Source: Tubulanus polymorphus | Lineage: Eukaryota > Nemertea > Palaeonemertea > Tubulaniformes > Tubulanidae | NCBI RefSeq assembly: GCF_964204645.1 | Contig: NC_134025.1 | Location: 27,062,001 to 27,126,000 of the forward strand | Direction: 5' to 3' | Length of the DNA stretch: 64,000 nucleotides | Part shown: in pieces, positions 50,136 through 61,700 of the stretch | Layout of the letters: the number at the start of each line of letters is the position of its first letter | How positions within the stretch are numbered: the stretch's first letter is position 1 | Made by a program: the position numbers and the translations under genes | The notes under the pieces: generated by a model | Database searches by the model: none | What the model was told of the DNA's origin: nothing | What the model saw: the letters and a program-made list of their open reading frames with translations, nothing else

Positions 50136-53100
50136 AAAAATGCTTTTTTAGGGCGGATTCGATGATGCTTTAAAGACAACATTTAAGTCTTCCTTTTTTA
50201 CCTAATTGAAAATATTGTCACAAAAACTGGAATGAAAATGTTTGGACAATGAATGAGGCGAATGAACGGCTGTGTTTCCCGTCGCGGACGGCTACTGCTT
50301 TTGTTTCGTCATCGTCTCCAAGACAACTTTGCCTGTGATCTTTCGCAATCAGCGCTGAATGCGTCTCCACTGAAGGATGAAATGAGGCAATATTATTCGT
50401 TACAATCTGCTGGAATAATTGGCTTTTCGTCGCAGGTCCCAAAATCCAAGCATCACGATAATGTGAAAAACATAATTCTACTCACGTCAAGTATTTTATA
50501 ATGATTAAATCAGTAATTGGCACCGCGTTCATTAGAATGTTCAATTTTACTCTGGTTTGGAATTTCTCATATTTTGCCCAACCTAAGAACTGAGCATTGT
50601 TATCGCCTGTTCAACTGAACTGGGCTTCATAGAGATGTGGGGCAATATAATACCTGGGAATATTTTGAAAGCACTCTGTTACTTTGGTAGATGTCACTCA
50701 GGTTGAGGATTTAGCTCTAGGGATAACTTTCATACCCGGTCTATGAAACTCAGCCCAGAATTTTTCAATTTTGCTGTATTTCTAAATATGGACAAAAAAC
50801 CCTAGAATATGTCAGGAAATAGAATGAAATCAATTTTGACGTAAAACCACTTTGTGCATGTTATAAGAAATTTGTGCATTTGGTTGCACAATTATGTGCA
50901 CGCTTTACTCACTGTCTGTGGCATCGGTCTACTACTTGTCATTGCTTTCCTTATTGATTCGTTTTTGATAAGTATCAATTATATTAGCGGGGTGTATTTC
51001 AGGATTTCTATGTAGAATGCAGACCGCCATTAATCATCCATTGTTATTGACATTACATGTAGTATCTGTGACTTGATTTTATGTTGTTCAATGTTATCAT
51101 TCAACGAAGTTCAATGTTATCATTTGTCATCAGCCTCGCCTGCATCTGCATTAACTTGATCCTTTTCCTTATAGTTTACTAATGAATTTTGATGGGAGAT
51201 TAAGTTTTCAGTTGTATGTTGAGACTTCAATTTTGAAATTCATGTTAATCAGATCATTCCCGGGACCTTGTAGAACTAGCGATGAATTATTCCTTAACTG
51301 ATCATACGTCCAGCCTTTCAATATTAATATTGTTTTTGTGTCTGATCCGGAACTTTCCGCGAAATCAGTTTCAAGTTTCTTCGTAGCGTGGGCACCGATC
51401 GATGCGGTGTTTGATACCGCGAAAACAAACATCAAACTTGGTCTTTAACATATTGTTACTGACGCTAGGTTTACTTTGCGTCGTCCGATTCATCTCTAGC
51501 CATCATACTAAAAAATGAAAAAATTGGTCGGATTCATGTCGTTAAATATCACGTAGAAGTGGCAATTCCCGAGAGTAACTTAATCATCGGCGATTACCAC
51601 TTGTCAAGACAGACTTCTACACCTACAATCATCACTGCTTACTTCCAGCTAAAAAGCCAATCTCGGCCGCAGCACGTTGAGTATTCGATAGAATATTGAT
51701 CAGCTCCAGATTCCAGATGAACAGTTTTAGCCACTAGTTCTCTTGATTGCTTGACCTTTGTCCGCGAATGATTAAATGAATCATATAAATGTGACCCGAC
51801 TTTGTGATTGAATTGATTTTTCTTCATATCCTCAGAAATCGTTTTGTTATTTACGATTTAAAGGTTGACGATTGATCATTACCGGTCGTTCTTTCATGGT
51901 TGTCATTTGAGTTCACAATAACCTTTTTAGTCATTTTCCGTTTATTTTTCACTACAGAAAGTCTGTAGAGGAAATGGAAAGCAAACACATTGATAAAGCA
52001 GGCTTCATGGTACTTATGGATATCTAATATTTCGCTTTAAGGCTAGAAATGTAGTTCATTATCCAGACCTAACCCTAGTTTTGCAGCAGGTAATTTCTAT
52101 TTTTCATCGGTATCTGATCATGTTATTAGAGATCCATGAAAGGTCATTTTATTGGCATCATTTTTTCGTTTATCCGATCGAACGTTGGTTAGAACTGGGC
52201 GAATATTTCAGCGCTGGTTCGTATATCATCCGGAGCTGCAGGGGTGATTGCCCATCGCAAAATGGATGTCTGCGCTTCCCACCTACTCGTTTGACAAGAC
52301 ATCCTTAATCAATAGTGCGAAATACCTTTTTGTCTTAATGTCAGAATGCCACTCACATTTCACATTATGAAACACCCGATGGTGAAAAAGTTGCTGCAAA
52401 TATTTCATGACACACTGTCGGCTTGTTTTAATGCCATACGCAGAAACCCGAAACCCCTTTATTGAAACATATCTGTAACTAGTCATACAATCCGTTCACA
52501 TCTATATCTGTCCTCGTATGAATCGCAAAGAAAAAATTTAATCATATGGTGTTAAATTTGTCCGCACTGAAATATATCATTTTTGAAATGGGATTTGATC
52601 AATTTTCCTATTCGCGCTCATGTGGGAAGCCATTGTTCTCGAGTTAAGTTACGATATCTCATCCGGAAAAAAGAATTTTGCCTTTTATAAACCATTATGG
52701 CTTAATGTCACCGGTAATCGCAGTACAGTGTATAAATCACTGTTGCGGTAAGCTGTTGCTTGACAGATATTAGCGCATTAAAACTGTATCCGCCGATCGA
52801 AATTCACAATCATCGGCAGTAAAACTTTTGATTTGCGACAGATTTCTCGTCGAAAACTTGATTTTCACGTTGAATAGTTTGTAGCTGAGTAGAAGTCAAT
52901 TAATGCGATTCCCGCATAGCAGCAGCCTCGAGCCTTGGACTTTTAAAAGCTTCATCTCGCCAGATGCCTTATCTTGCCTTTCTCCAACTAGGAGAAACAA
53001 GAATGTGTGGAAGACCACTATCTCTATACCAGGTCACCAAGCACACCTAGAACATTCTTGATTGCTGTTTCAATATTTCAGTAGGCGGTCGGTGGAAGTA

Positions 53101-53573
53101 CTGACCGGTGTCTTAGTCCCAGTATTACAGATGAATTAATGGTGACGCACTTTCTCTTCAGGCAATATTCATTGCTTTGGTCTTTACCCTTGCTTGACTT
53201 ATCGTGTTTCCTTTAGCTATGAGCACATATACATGTGTGTTTGACAGCTATGTAGTGTAGGAGACACTGGATTTAAGCAGATTATTGGTGGCTCTAAAAA
53301 CATGCCGCCAGCATAATTGATGACTGTATCTGCTTGAGATTAAGATCGGGAATGTTTTTCCTCGTGGAACTGCTTCGGATGAAAGCCGTATCTTCATTAC
53401 ACACGGCGTTTTCGATTTTGATCCGAAAATCAAAGTTGAGGTTGAAAAGATTATTGTGAAACACGGCGTAATGATTTATCACAGTCTGTTGCTAGTGAAG
53501 GATCGATACTGAAGACTGATGCTAATCTGACGTCTGAGGAGTCATCAGATATTGATGTGACAATTCAAGGACT

Positions 53574-53905
53574 ATAGCCACATTCACACTATCGATAGAT
53601 AGTCCGTTCTAGTTTGGTCTAAAACAGACTAGATCAATGCTGTGCATTCACAGACATTATTAAATCCATCATTATCACTGGTCCAGCTAAACACAACACT
53701 GTGATTGACAAGCAACTAAGGCAAAGTTTCTATTCACACTCAGAGAAGTGGTCTGTTCTAAAATTTGGAATGGACCTGGATCGCTCTTTACAGTCTTTCA
53801 AAATTGGTTTGCTCTAAATGGAATGGACCTATTCAGAACAGATTTTTTGCTGGTGTGAACGCTTAGTCGTTCTTAGCCTGTCCTAAATAATGAACTGTGA
53901 ACTTG
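53574..53905. mobile_element. TA-flanked MITE family, copy 8
   Basis: The left end is TAGCCACATTCACACTATCG. It continues TCCGTTCTAGTTTGGTC, TCAATGCTGTGCATTCACAG, CACTGGTCCAGCTAAACAC, CAAAGTTTCTATTCACAC and GTGTGAACGCTTAGTCG. The right end is degenerate (AACTGTGAACTTGAC). Confidence 0.6.
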
Positions 53906-55444
53906 ACTATATCTGGTTGATTTCATATCTTTACATAAAGCAACAGTCGCGACAAAAATGATTGATAATTGATGTTCATTTTTGGGGAACTGTTGGTTTC
54001 AGTTGGTTTGGTGGTGTTGGTAATATTGCCGAGATAAGCCTGATAGTTCATCGTTCAGTTTCATGTTCATCTTTCCCTTGTGATTTCTGTCTTATCTCTA
54101 CTTGCTTCACTCATTATGTATTCTGTTGTTCGACCACCAGCAGCACTTGAGCTTTGGTCTCATGTATCAAGTGTCACAAACTCTAATCCACAGTTGCCGG
54201 TAAATCTGGCTTGCCGGCCTTTTTTCTTGTTCTGTCTCGGTCAAAACGATGAACTACTTAATCACTTCACTGCAGCGAGAAAGAAAGCATTTCGAAGAAA
54301 GTCTCATGTTTTTTTTTACTGATATGCCAATACGTAACTCCTCCATTACAACCACAATCCCTATGGTATAAGTAGAATTCTCTCTATGCCATGTATCCAG
54401 ATCAGTCTTTCAGCACATTCATAATTTTAATTTTAAGATTGTTAGATAGATTATTTTCCTTCGGGACTGGGTGTTCTTTGCGCAATCTATGTTTAATCAA
54501 TCCAGTTTGTCACGCCTCAACATCGGTATTTTTAGTTCATTTTTCTACAATGTCGGTCTGTTATAGTTTGTATGCTGTCATTGTGTGACTCTCTCGAGAT
54601 ACGAAGATTCACAATTTACATTTTTTATTATAGCCTTATTTAATTGATTCGGGATATTTATAGACTTTTATGTGGGAGTTCAATGTTTTATGCTTGGCAA
54701 TAATGTCGGAATGTGTGGCAGTTCCCGAGGATCTGTCTGATGTCCTAAAGCGATAATCGTCGACAATCTCTCAAGTCAGTATTATCTTCCACTCAGCTCA
54801 TAGTCGTTAGATCTTATCACGAGGATTTTCATGTGGACAGGAAGGAATGAAGTGTTAGGTCGTTCCGATGAATATTTCTCAAAATATCCTCTTCGTAGTT
54901 GTAAAAGAATAGCCACATTCAGACGTGAAGAATAGATTAAAACCCACTATATACACATTTAGAATCAAAACGAAATGATCGAAATAGAATTAGAATTAAA
55001 GTCATAAGACACAACGTTCCAACAACACTACATTTAGGTGTGAAAATTCCTCGAGTTTATCGAGTGAAAATTGAGTTTCTTGTGTATGTTTTAAACAGAA
55101 AATTCACGGTTGCAAAATTGTAAAAACTGTCATTTCATAGTTCGAACCTATAACCTACTTAGAAACATTAGAATCTTTCAATCCAGATCAAGCAAAACGA
55201 AAACATCAATTATCGATGTCGGGCTGTATTTAGATTTTTTGATGAATCAGAACTGGCGATGGTATTTACTGCGTACAGCGACCATTAGGGTAATCGACTA
55301 TAAGGGTTGCCTGTGATTACTCGTAGTAACCCTAGTGGAAACTCATTCTTCATTCCGACGTGAAATATCTCTCTCATTGTTAGCCGTATTTACTGTGCAT
55401 TTTGTCAGGAAATTACACCGGATTTTTTATCGATGTTGGTTCAG

Positions 55445-55534
55445 CACTCCGATGACTTCGCAGCCGCGGCGTCGGTCGGGAAAAATTTGCCCGCGCTCGT
55501 CGCGCACGGGGCTACGCCGCTGGTCTACCGTCGG
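55445..55534 (+). other. GC-rich, coding-like island, unassigned
   Basis: A sharp GC-rich spike in AT-rich DNA, with a possible acceptor (GGTTCAG) before it and a possible donor (GTATAT) after it. It is 90 bases long and open in the frame that would give HSDDFAAAASVG and following residues. The opposite strand is also open. The receptor genes here are likewise GC-richer than their surroundings, so this may be an orphan exon or a fragment of a mobile element. I do not recognise the product. Confidence 0.25.
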
Positions 55535-57691
55535 GTATATATCGCGTTATTAGGTTACGTATGCATAAGGTCAGGAAAATGGCAAGAATACTAATATCAT
55601 ATCTAGTTCATATGAAGCAGAGCAGTCTTCTTCCGAGCCGTCGTATATTCGAATCAAAATACCGTTCATGGTGATTTTTATCTTCAGTTTATTCGACGTC
55701 TAATTTCGTACAATTTACATATTTTCAGGAGTTTTCACATCGATTAGACCAAAATGCGTATATAGAAATATAATAATATTATATACATTTTTAGTGCCAG
55801 TGAAAGGGACTTATGATACAGTGTGCTATCGTGGTCGTAGCCTGACGTATAGCTCACGTATAGCTCACGTTTTGAGAATATTCACCATGCAAAATACATA
55901 TATACATACATATATAAGGTGAAAACACTGAAATTGTTTACGTTCATTTTGGCAAAAAATACATTTTTTCCCATTTTATATCAATTTATGAAGAGTATTT
56001 ATGCGTCTATGAGAATTGATTAATAATCAATTTCGATGTTGTCGTCACAATACTCCAAACTGATCGATTCCATTTAGCTATTGATACTTGTAATTATCTA
56101 TGAAATCAAGGCACTTGATGATTAAAGAAGTGATTCTACGATTGAAGATTTCGAGAAAAAATAATTGATTCCTGTTTGGATTATATAGATTGATTATTCA
56201 TTTTTTGGAATTATTTGTCGGTAAGATTTATGGATTTGATTAAGAATAGAGAGATTAGTTTTCGTAAAACGCAGGTGTCGATATTGAATAGAGTAACATA
56301 AATATAGAATTATAGGATTAACACGATGTGCATTGATATATACGACAACAGTGAATTCTAAAAGCAGCTTCATGTGGAATATAGAAACAAACTCTCAAAG
56401 AGCGAACCCGTAGCGTGGAGCCACAAAGATCTAGTTCCGCTCATCTTTAATCCAAAAGGAAATTTTTAGTAGACATGTTACATTTACAACTAGTACAACG
56501 TGATACATACGTGTATTAAAAAGTGTAAAGTCCCACAATTGATGAATGCCTTTTTAAGTTTATAGTTTATTTAGAATAGAAATATTTCAGGTGGTTCCTA
56601 CCACCCATCTTCAGTCTAAAAAGTACAAAATTGTGGGATTTTACATTTATTGTTTTGTTGTGGAAATCGTGAACTTACTGGTTCAACAATACATACGCGG
56701 AAATGGAAATTGCTGTATCTGAGCATCAAATTGTCAAAATTTTCTAGGGGACGACCCTTTTAGTTCAAACCAAGTTAATAAGACGAACCCGCCCGCATAT
56801 TCCTCACGCTATGAGCCCGCAAAGAAATCTTCATTGATTTTGGCGTATTAGCATTTTTTGCTCGGTTACTCCGAACATAACCGATGAAAAATGTTTTGAA
56901 ATTTCGAGCATCGTTTGAACGCATTATCGTCTTCCAGTTTGTTAAACCGTCCGCGATCGTCTTGAATCATGAGCTGCTTTTATAATTGGCCGTAATTTTT
57001 TTTTTTCGTCTACCGTTCGACACACAACATCGAGTATCACAGTTTTACAGATGAGCTCGTAAAGTCTCTCGCACCAACACGAATATGATATACATAGAAA
57101 AAAACATTTATGTTCAGAATTCTCGTCGGTTGTCGAAATCGCGTCTCCGGAGAAAAGTCTCCAATTTCAATCGAACGTCTTTGAATACTTTGAAATACAT
57201 CGCTCGAGTTTAATCCAACGATTGTCTTCGAAGTCTGTACGATATCACCGGGTTTTCAGTTTCAATTTCGTATGAACCATCGCAGTATTTCAAGTATCTG
57301 AGTTTACCGCAGAAGGATTTCGACAACCTGGCGCGAATTCGAATTCACGTTAATGACCTTTACTGCAGATTTACTAGGCTAAATATTCTATCGTAATCAA
57401 CAGAGTTAGAAATATGCTAATTATGTTGACTAAGATGAATATCGATGATCCAGGCCTTTTCATATTACATCGAGGGTCCTTATTGTATTCTACCCCTCAG
57501 TCATAATTATTCCTGAGATCTCTAACCGATCACATGTATCGATACGCTTTTTGTCGCCGTTTAACAGTCAGCGAATGATAGAATTGACGCGAGCCTCATT
57601 AATCCATTTAAGGTTTCGGTCGTTGATGCTGACTTCATCAATTCATGTGATCGCTCATTGCCTAATGAATCTACCGTAAAGGTCTTAATTC

Positions 57692-58771
57692 CTATACATC
57701 AGACGTCGTACCCTGCGTCGGCATCAAAGGACTTTCATCTCTTTTACAAGTGACGATGTTCATCAAGACACAACGAAATTTACGCACCATTAGACAGTAA
57801 ACGAAGAAATTAATCGCCGAATTTGTGTTCAGCATTATATCGGATATCGGCTTGAAGATGTAGAGGTTTTCGCTAAAGTGAGTGTCGATCACGGACGTGA
57901 TGTCGCTGCAAGGACCGCCGATAACCGTTATAAGATAGATGAGCCCGATGACGGCTCCGGGCGTTTCCAAAACGAGAAACAATACGACGATCATGATCAA
58001 TGTCCTCGTAACGGTGACCGACGTACGGCTACAAATGGTCACTTTGGTCGAGACGAGATTCGCTCGGATTTGGTCGCCGATTTTGATGGCTTGACAAAGT
58101 TTCACGTTACAAATCAACAAAACGAACAACGGAATGACGAAATGGACCAACTCGAAACAAGTCTGCTGGATTATGACCTTCAAGCGATCGGTGTGGTTCT
58201 TGTCGGCGTCTTCGGTATCGTTGGCGCAGGTCGTGGCTATCGGTCGCGCCGATATCGACATAATCCAGAAGGCGGCGTTGTAAACGACAGAACAGGCGAC
58301 TAAAACGATGACACCGATTTTACTATACCTGATGCGGCACCAGCGTGTAGCTCGCAGCGGATGACACACGCCTATATACCGGTCGATCGACACGAACACC
58401 ACCATCCAGACGGTCATCGTTTTCGAAACCAACACCAGCCGGTATATTTGTATGATGACGTGTTTGTATTTTTCGGTTTGCGTTACGTCGAGACGAAAGT
58501 ATTCCATTTGCATCGGAATGACCGTGTACGCTAAAAGCGTAATGAGGTAAACGGAGTCGACGACGGCCAGCGCCTGAAGCAGGAACGCAGTCGAACCGTG
58601 TCCGCTTTCCCGTTTCCAAACTAACAGCGACAAAGCGTTTCCGACTAACCCTACAATCGCGATGATTCCCAGTAAACATCCGTATATAGCGTATAGAGCC
58701 GTCGTGTACGGCGTCGTCGGAAACCAATCGTCCGGATCGGTTGGATCGGTCGAATTGTTTAAATCATCCAT
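57692..58771 (-). CDS. Rhodopsin-class peptide GPCR (receptor C), divergent FMRFamide-receptor type
   Basis: A 359-residue seven-helix receptor in one coding exon, presumably a plasma-membrane neuropeptide receptor. The N-terminus has overlapping glycosylation sites at N5/N6. Motifs are GN (44-45), VVD with D72 in helix 2, a canonical DRY (130-132) followed by IGVCHPL, VVYN at the end of helix 4, LETP in helix 6 where CWxP is usual, and NTNSAINFFVY (315-325) in helix 7. The helix 3 disulphide cysteine is absent although loop 2 keeps a Cys near ATTCANDT. The long loop 2 contains NDT and NHT sites. The C-terminus SDV is a possible PDZ ligand. It is on the same strand as receptors A and B but clearly diverged from them, and its GC content is visibly higher than the flanks. 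Ligand unknown. It might belong to a separate orphan peptide-receptor clade. Confidence 0.88.
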   Translation of the reverse strand: MDDLNNSTDPTDPDDWFPTTPYTTALYAIYGCLLGIIAIVGLVGNALSLLVWKRESGHGSTAFLLQALAVVDSVYLITLLAYTVIPMQMEYFRLDVTQTEKYKHVIIQIYRLVLVSKTMTVWMVVFVSIDRYIGVCHPLRATRWCRIRYSKIGVIVLVACSVVYNAAFWIMSISARPIATTCANDTEDADKNHTDRLKVIIQQTCFELVHFVIPLFVLLICNVKLCQAIKIGDQIRANLVSTKVTICSRTSVTVTRTLIMIVVLFLVLETPGAVIGLIYLITVIGGPCSDITSVIDTHFSENLYIFKPISDIMLNTNSAINFFVYCLMVRKFRCVLMNIVTCKRDESPLMPTQGTTSDV

Positions 58772-61700
58772 TTCGATCGGCGGTACGCAAGAACGGTCGC
58801 TCGACTACTATCCGATATAGTTCATCGTAACAAGACCAGAAAGAAATCTATAAACCTATTCAAATCATCATCCCTTATAAACACCTGTTTGTATGTTTGC
58901 CTTCCGCACTTTCTATTGCAATATCTAGTATACTTGTTTGACAATCAGCAGTTTTAATCCATATATGGATGTCCCAGTTAAACAGTTTCAGTAATCACGG
59001 GTAAACTTCCAGTGAATTTGCGAGTTAATCCGTTTCGTGAATATTATTGTTTATCTATCACTACTCACTATGAATACGATGTCGAAGCTGTGGACGAAAA
59101 AAATGCGATTGCTAATGAAGCTCTTTGTTTTTCGTCGACGAAATTTACTCGGTCATTTATTCTGTTTGATCGGGTCGATTTCTGTTATCATAACCGGGCT
59201 ATTACTGAATGATTAATTAGCCGCAGTCGATGGTCTGTCTATTCAAGCGGCAACGATTCTCTAAGCTCCTATTTCACGATGTGCTCAATCTTTTCGTTCA
59301 ATTACGCCAACCATTTCTGTAGATATCTGCAAAGAAAAACATACGGTCAGATCATCATTAGAAGACCTCTTATTGATATGTCAGACCTGGAGCAGAGGGA
59401 ACCGCAAATTTTGATTTATTAGATATACGAACATCTACGACTTCCTTTACATCTCGATACCTGACCTTATATATTCCTCAGTCATATTTCCATTAGATTA
59501 ATGACTTATTAGATAAGAATCAGTAACAGACGTGTTGTGTGAATCCTTAAAAAAACTATTATACCTTTATAACGAGTCGCTTGATCTTATGAAAATTAAA
59601 ACATTAGCAACACAAATAGCAGTTAGAGGTCGTAAGTACATTCCTCTCGTATTGCACCATAATTTTGGTCTCATTTACTGAATTCATTGGATGCTTTAAT
59701 TTGTTTGCCGATCGTTTTTATGAGTGAAGAAGTCAATATACGAGAACGGGCTCAATTTACAAGATTTGGCAAGACGCCACTCAAATTAGACTTTGAGATC
59801 AATTTTGTTACCGTCTCTTGATTCAATTTTCAACCTATGGAATGATTTTACCTGTAGAAAAAATGGACAATATCGCTATTGGAATTCAGTTTCATTTCAA
59901 TCTGATTAGGTAAATGCGACATTCACTATGGCAATATCATCAGGTTCTCGATGACAGGAACATGATTAAATTGAAACGCCGTAGTGAAATTGTAGTCGTT
60001 CCCTCAATGATTTATGGATGCGAATGATTTCGATACAATAGAAATTGAGCAGCACGTGAAGCCTGTATTGAATATCCATCGATGTTTCATTTTCTGCTTC
60101 ACCTTAGAAAGCATTGAACATATTGGAAAGATAATTGGATTCGATGGTCACAGTCGCTTCATTGCTAGTTAGTCCGTTCTAATTTGGCCCATACCTGCAA
60201 CAATAGAATTGTAAGCGAAAGTTCCATGCTGGAATGCACCAATAAAAATGCACCAAATCAATGCTGTGCATTCAGACAGGTTTTCGAATTGGTATCTCTA
60301 GTCCAGCTATGGACTCTAAAATGAAGGAACGTGATTACTGTTCCATCTATGGACTCTAAAACATTGACTCTTCATTTTTAAGTCCATGGTCCAGCTAAAC
60401 ACTAAGCTGTGGTTGATAAGCAATTAAAGGAACGTTTCTATTCATACACGGAGAAATGGTCCATTCTAAAATCCAGAATATAGAAGCTGTTTGGTTGGTC
60501 TAATTTTATTTTGCCTGTTCTAAAATGGAACTGACCACGCTATTTACTAGTGTGCATGCTTGGTAAGTTCTAACTTGGAACCGACTAAGTTAAGAGCGTT
60601 CTAAATTATTAAGTGTGAAGGCGGCTTATGGTACATTATTATACTCGAAACCTGCAGAATTGCTCGTTATAAACCATCTTACTGTGTCGTAGAAAAACTG
60701 GAGTTGAGAATCAGAGAAACGAAGTCTTACCAAAGAAAGGTTTTCCAAGTTGACCATAAGTCGAGTCTATCGTATAACCGATTTATTACACACAGGCCTA
60801 ATAGGAACGCATTGATATCCCTTCTTGTGCCAACTCCTCATCTATATACTACATGTAATTATACAATTGTTTAGTGGATATTTTTACACTTATCTGCAGC
60901 TGACTAGTATTCATCATTATACTCTTATTTGAACCGCGAACATTTTTGTATGCTGCTCTAGCGATGCGGAAACAATACCTTCAGGAATAGAAAACTGAGG
61001 AATTTTTGCATTCATTGATATTCTAATTAATCGTGTGCTCGAGCTATAAAATGAATTTTTTCTTCTCTACTTTCATAATTGCCGATGAATATCATTTCAT
61101 TCGTTGTGAAATAAGGCGACGTTTGTTCAGTTATCGAGATGTTCCTTGGCACGAATTGCAACGACTGTAAATGCATCTCAATGCAATCATATTCCTTTAA
61201 TGTATTCCATAAATTCCGCCGAGAGTCTCAATTCACTACGTCGTAATTGATCATCAATTCAAATTTGATTTCGTAGTGGCAAGGTGCAACTCAGAAAGCT
61301 CAAATAACTTCGAGATATTAGTCTTAGTTTGAAATGTAAGACATGAACTGCTTTGACTGTAGTATTGTGTGTCAGTAATGATAGTTCATTCATTAATTGG
61401 CAAAGTTTTAAATTTCACTTTTGAGGTTTGAACTGATTTGCTGTTCTACCTGATCCATCTTCGAAATTAAACCGATAATCATGAAGCGGCATGTGCAAGA
61501 CTGACAATCATGAAGCTGGGTGGTGTCAGTACACCCCGGAAACTCTGTTAGCAACTATATTTATGGGGCAATTATCGATGTTCAGTGGCTTATCATTATC
61601 ATCATAACTTTCTTAGAACTAGTGTTATACCATCCAAAGATCCAAAGATTGTCACGCTGAGTGGACTGGGCGTTGGTCGTTTATTTGGTATTATGATTTA

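Larger units (their letters stand above)
39800..57691. other. Long gene-poor stretch between receptors B and C
   Basis: No supported coding region in nearly 18 kb. Open frames are at most 94 codons and unrecognised. Contents noted are a CT microsatellite near 40977, MITE copies at about 41175, 45704, 49823 and 53574, and a GC-rich coding-like island at 55445-55534. The rest is AT-rich and featureless to me. Confidence 0.55.

Noticed and set aside
55130-55160. A GTTCGAACC word as a tRNA B box
   Set aside because: No matching A box, acceptor stem or anticodon arm could be drawn around it.
57878-58303. A 141-codon plus-strand open frame antisense to receptor C
   Set aside because: It is a compositional shadow, very rich in Asp/Arg/Gly, with no recognisable protein or splice context.
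58323-58727. A 134-codon minus-strand open frame inside receptor C
   Set aside because: It is out of frame with a clearly conserved seven-helix protein and lacks any motif.
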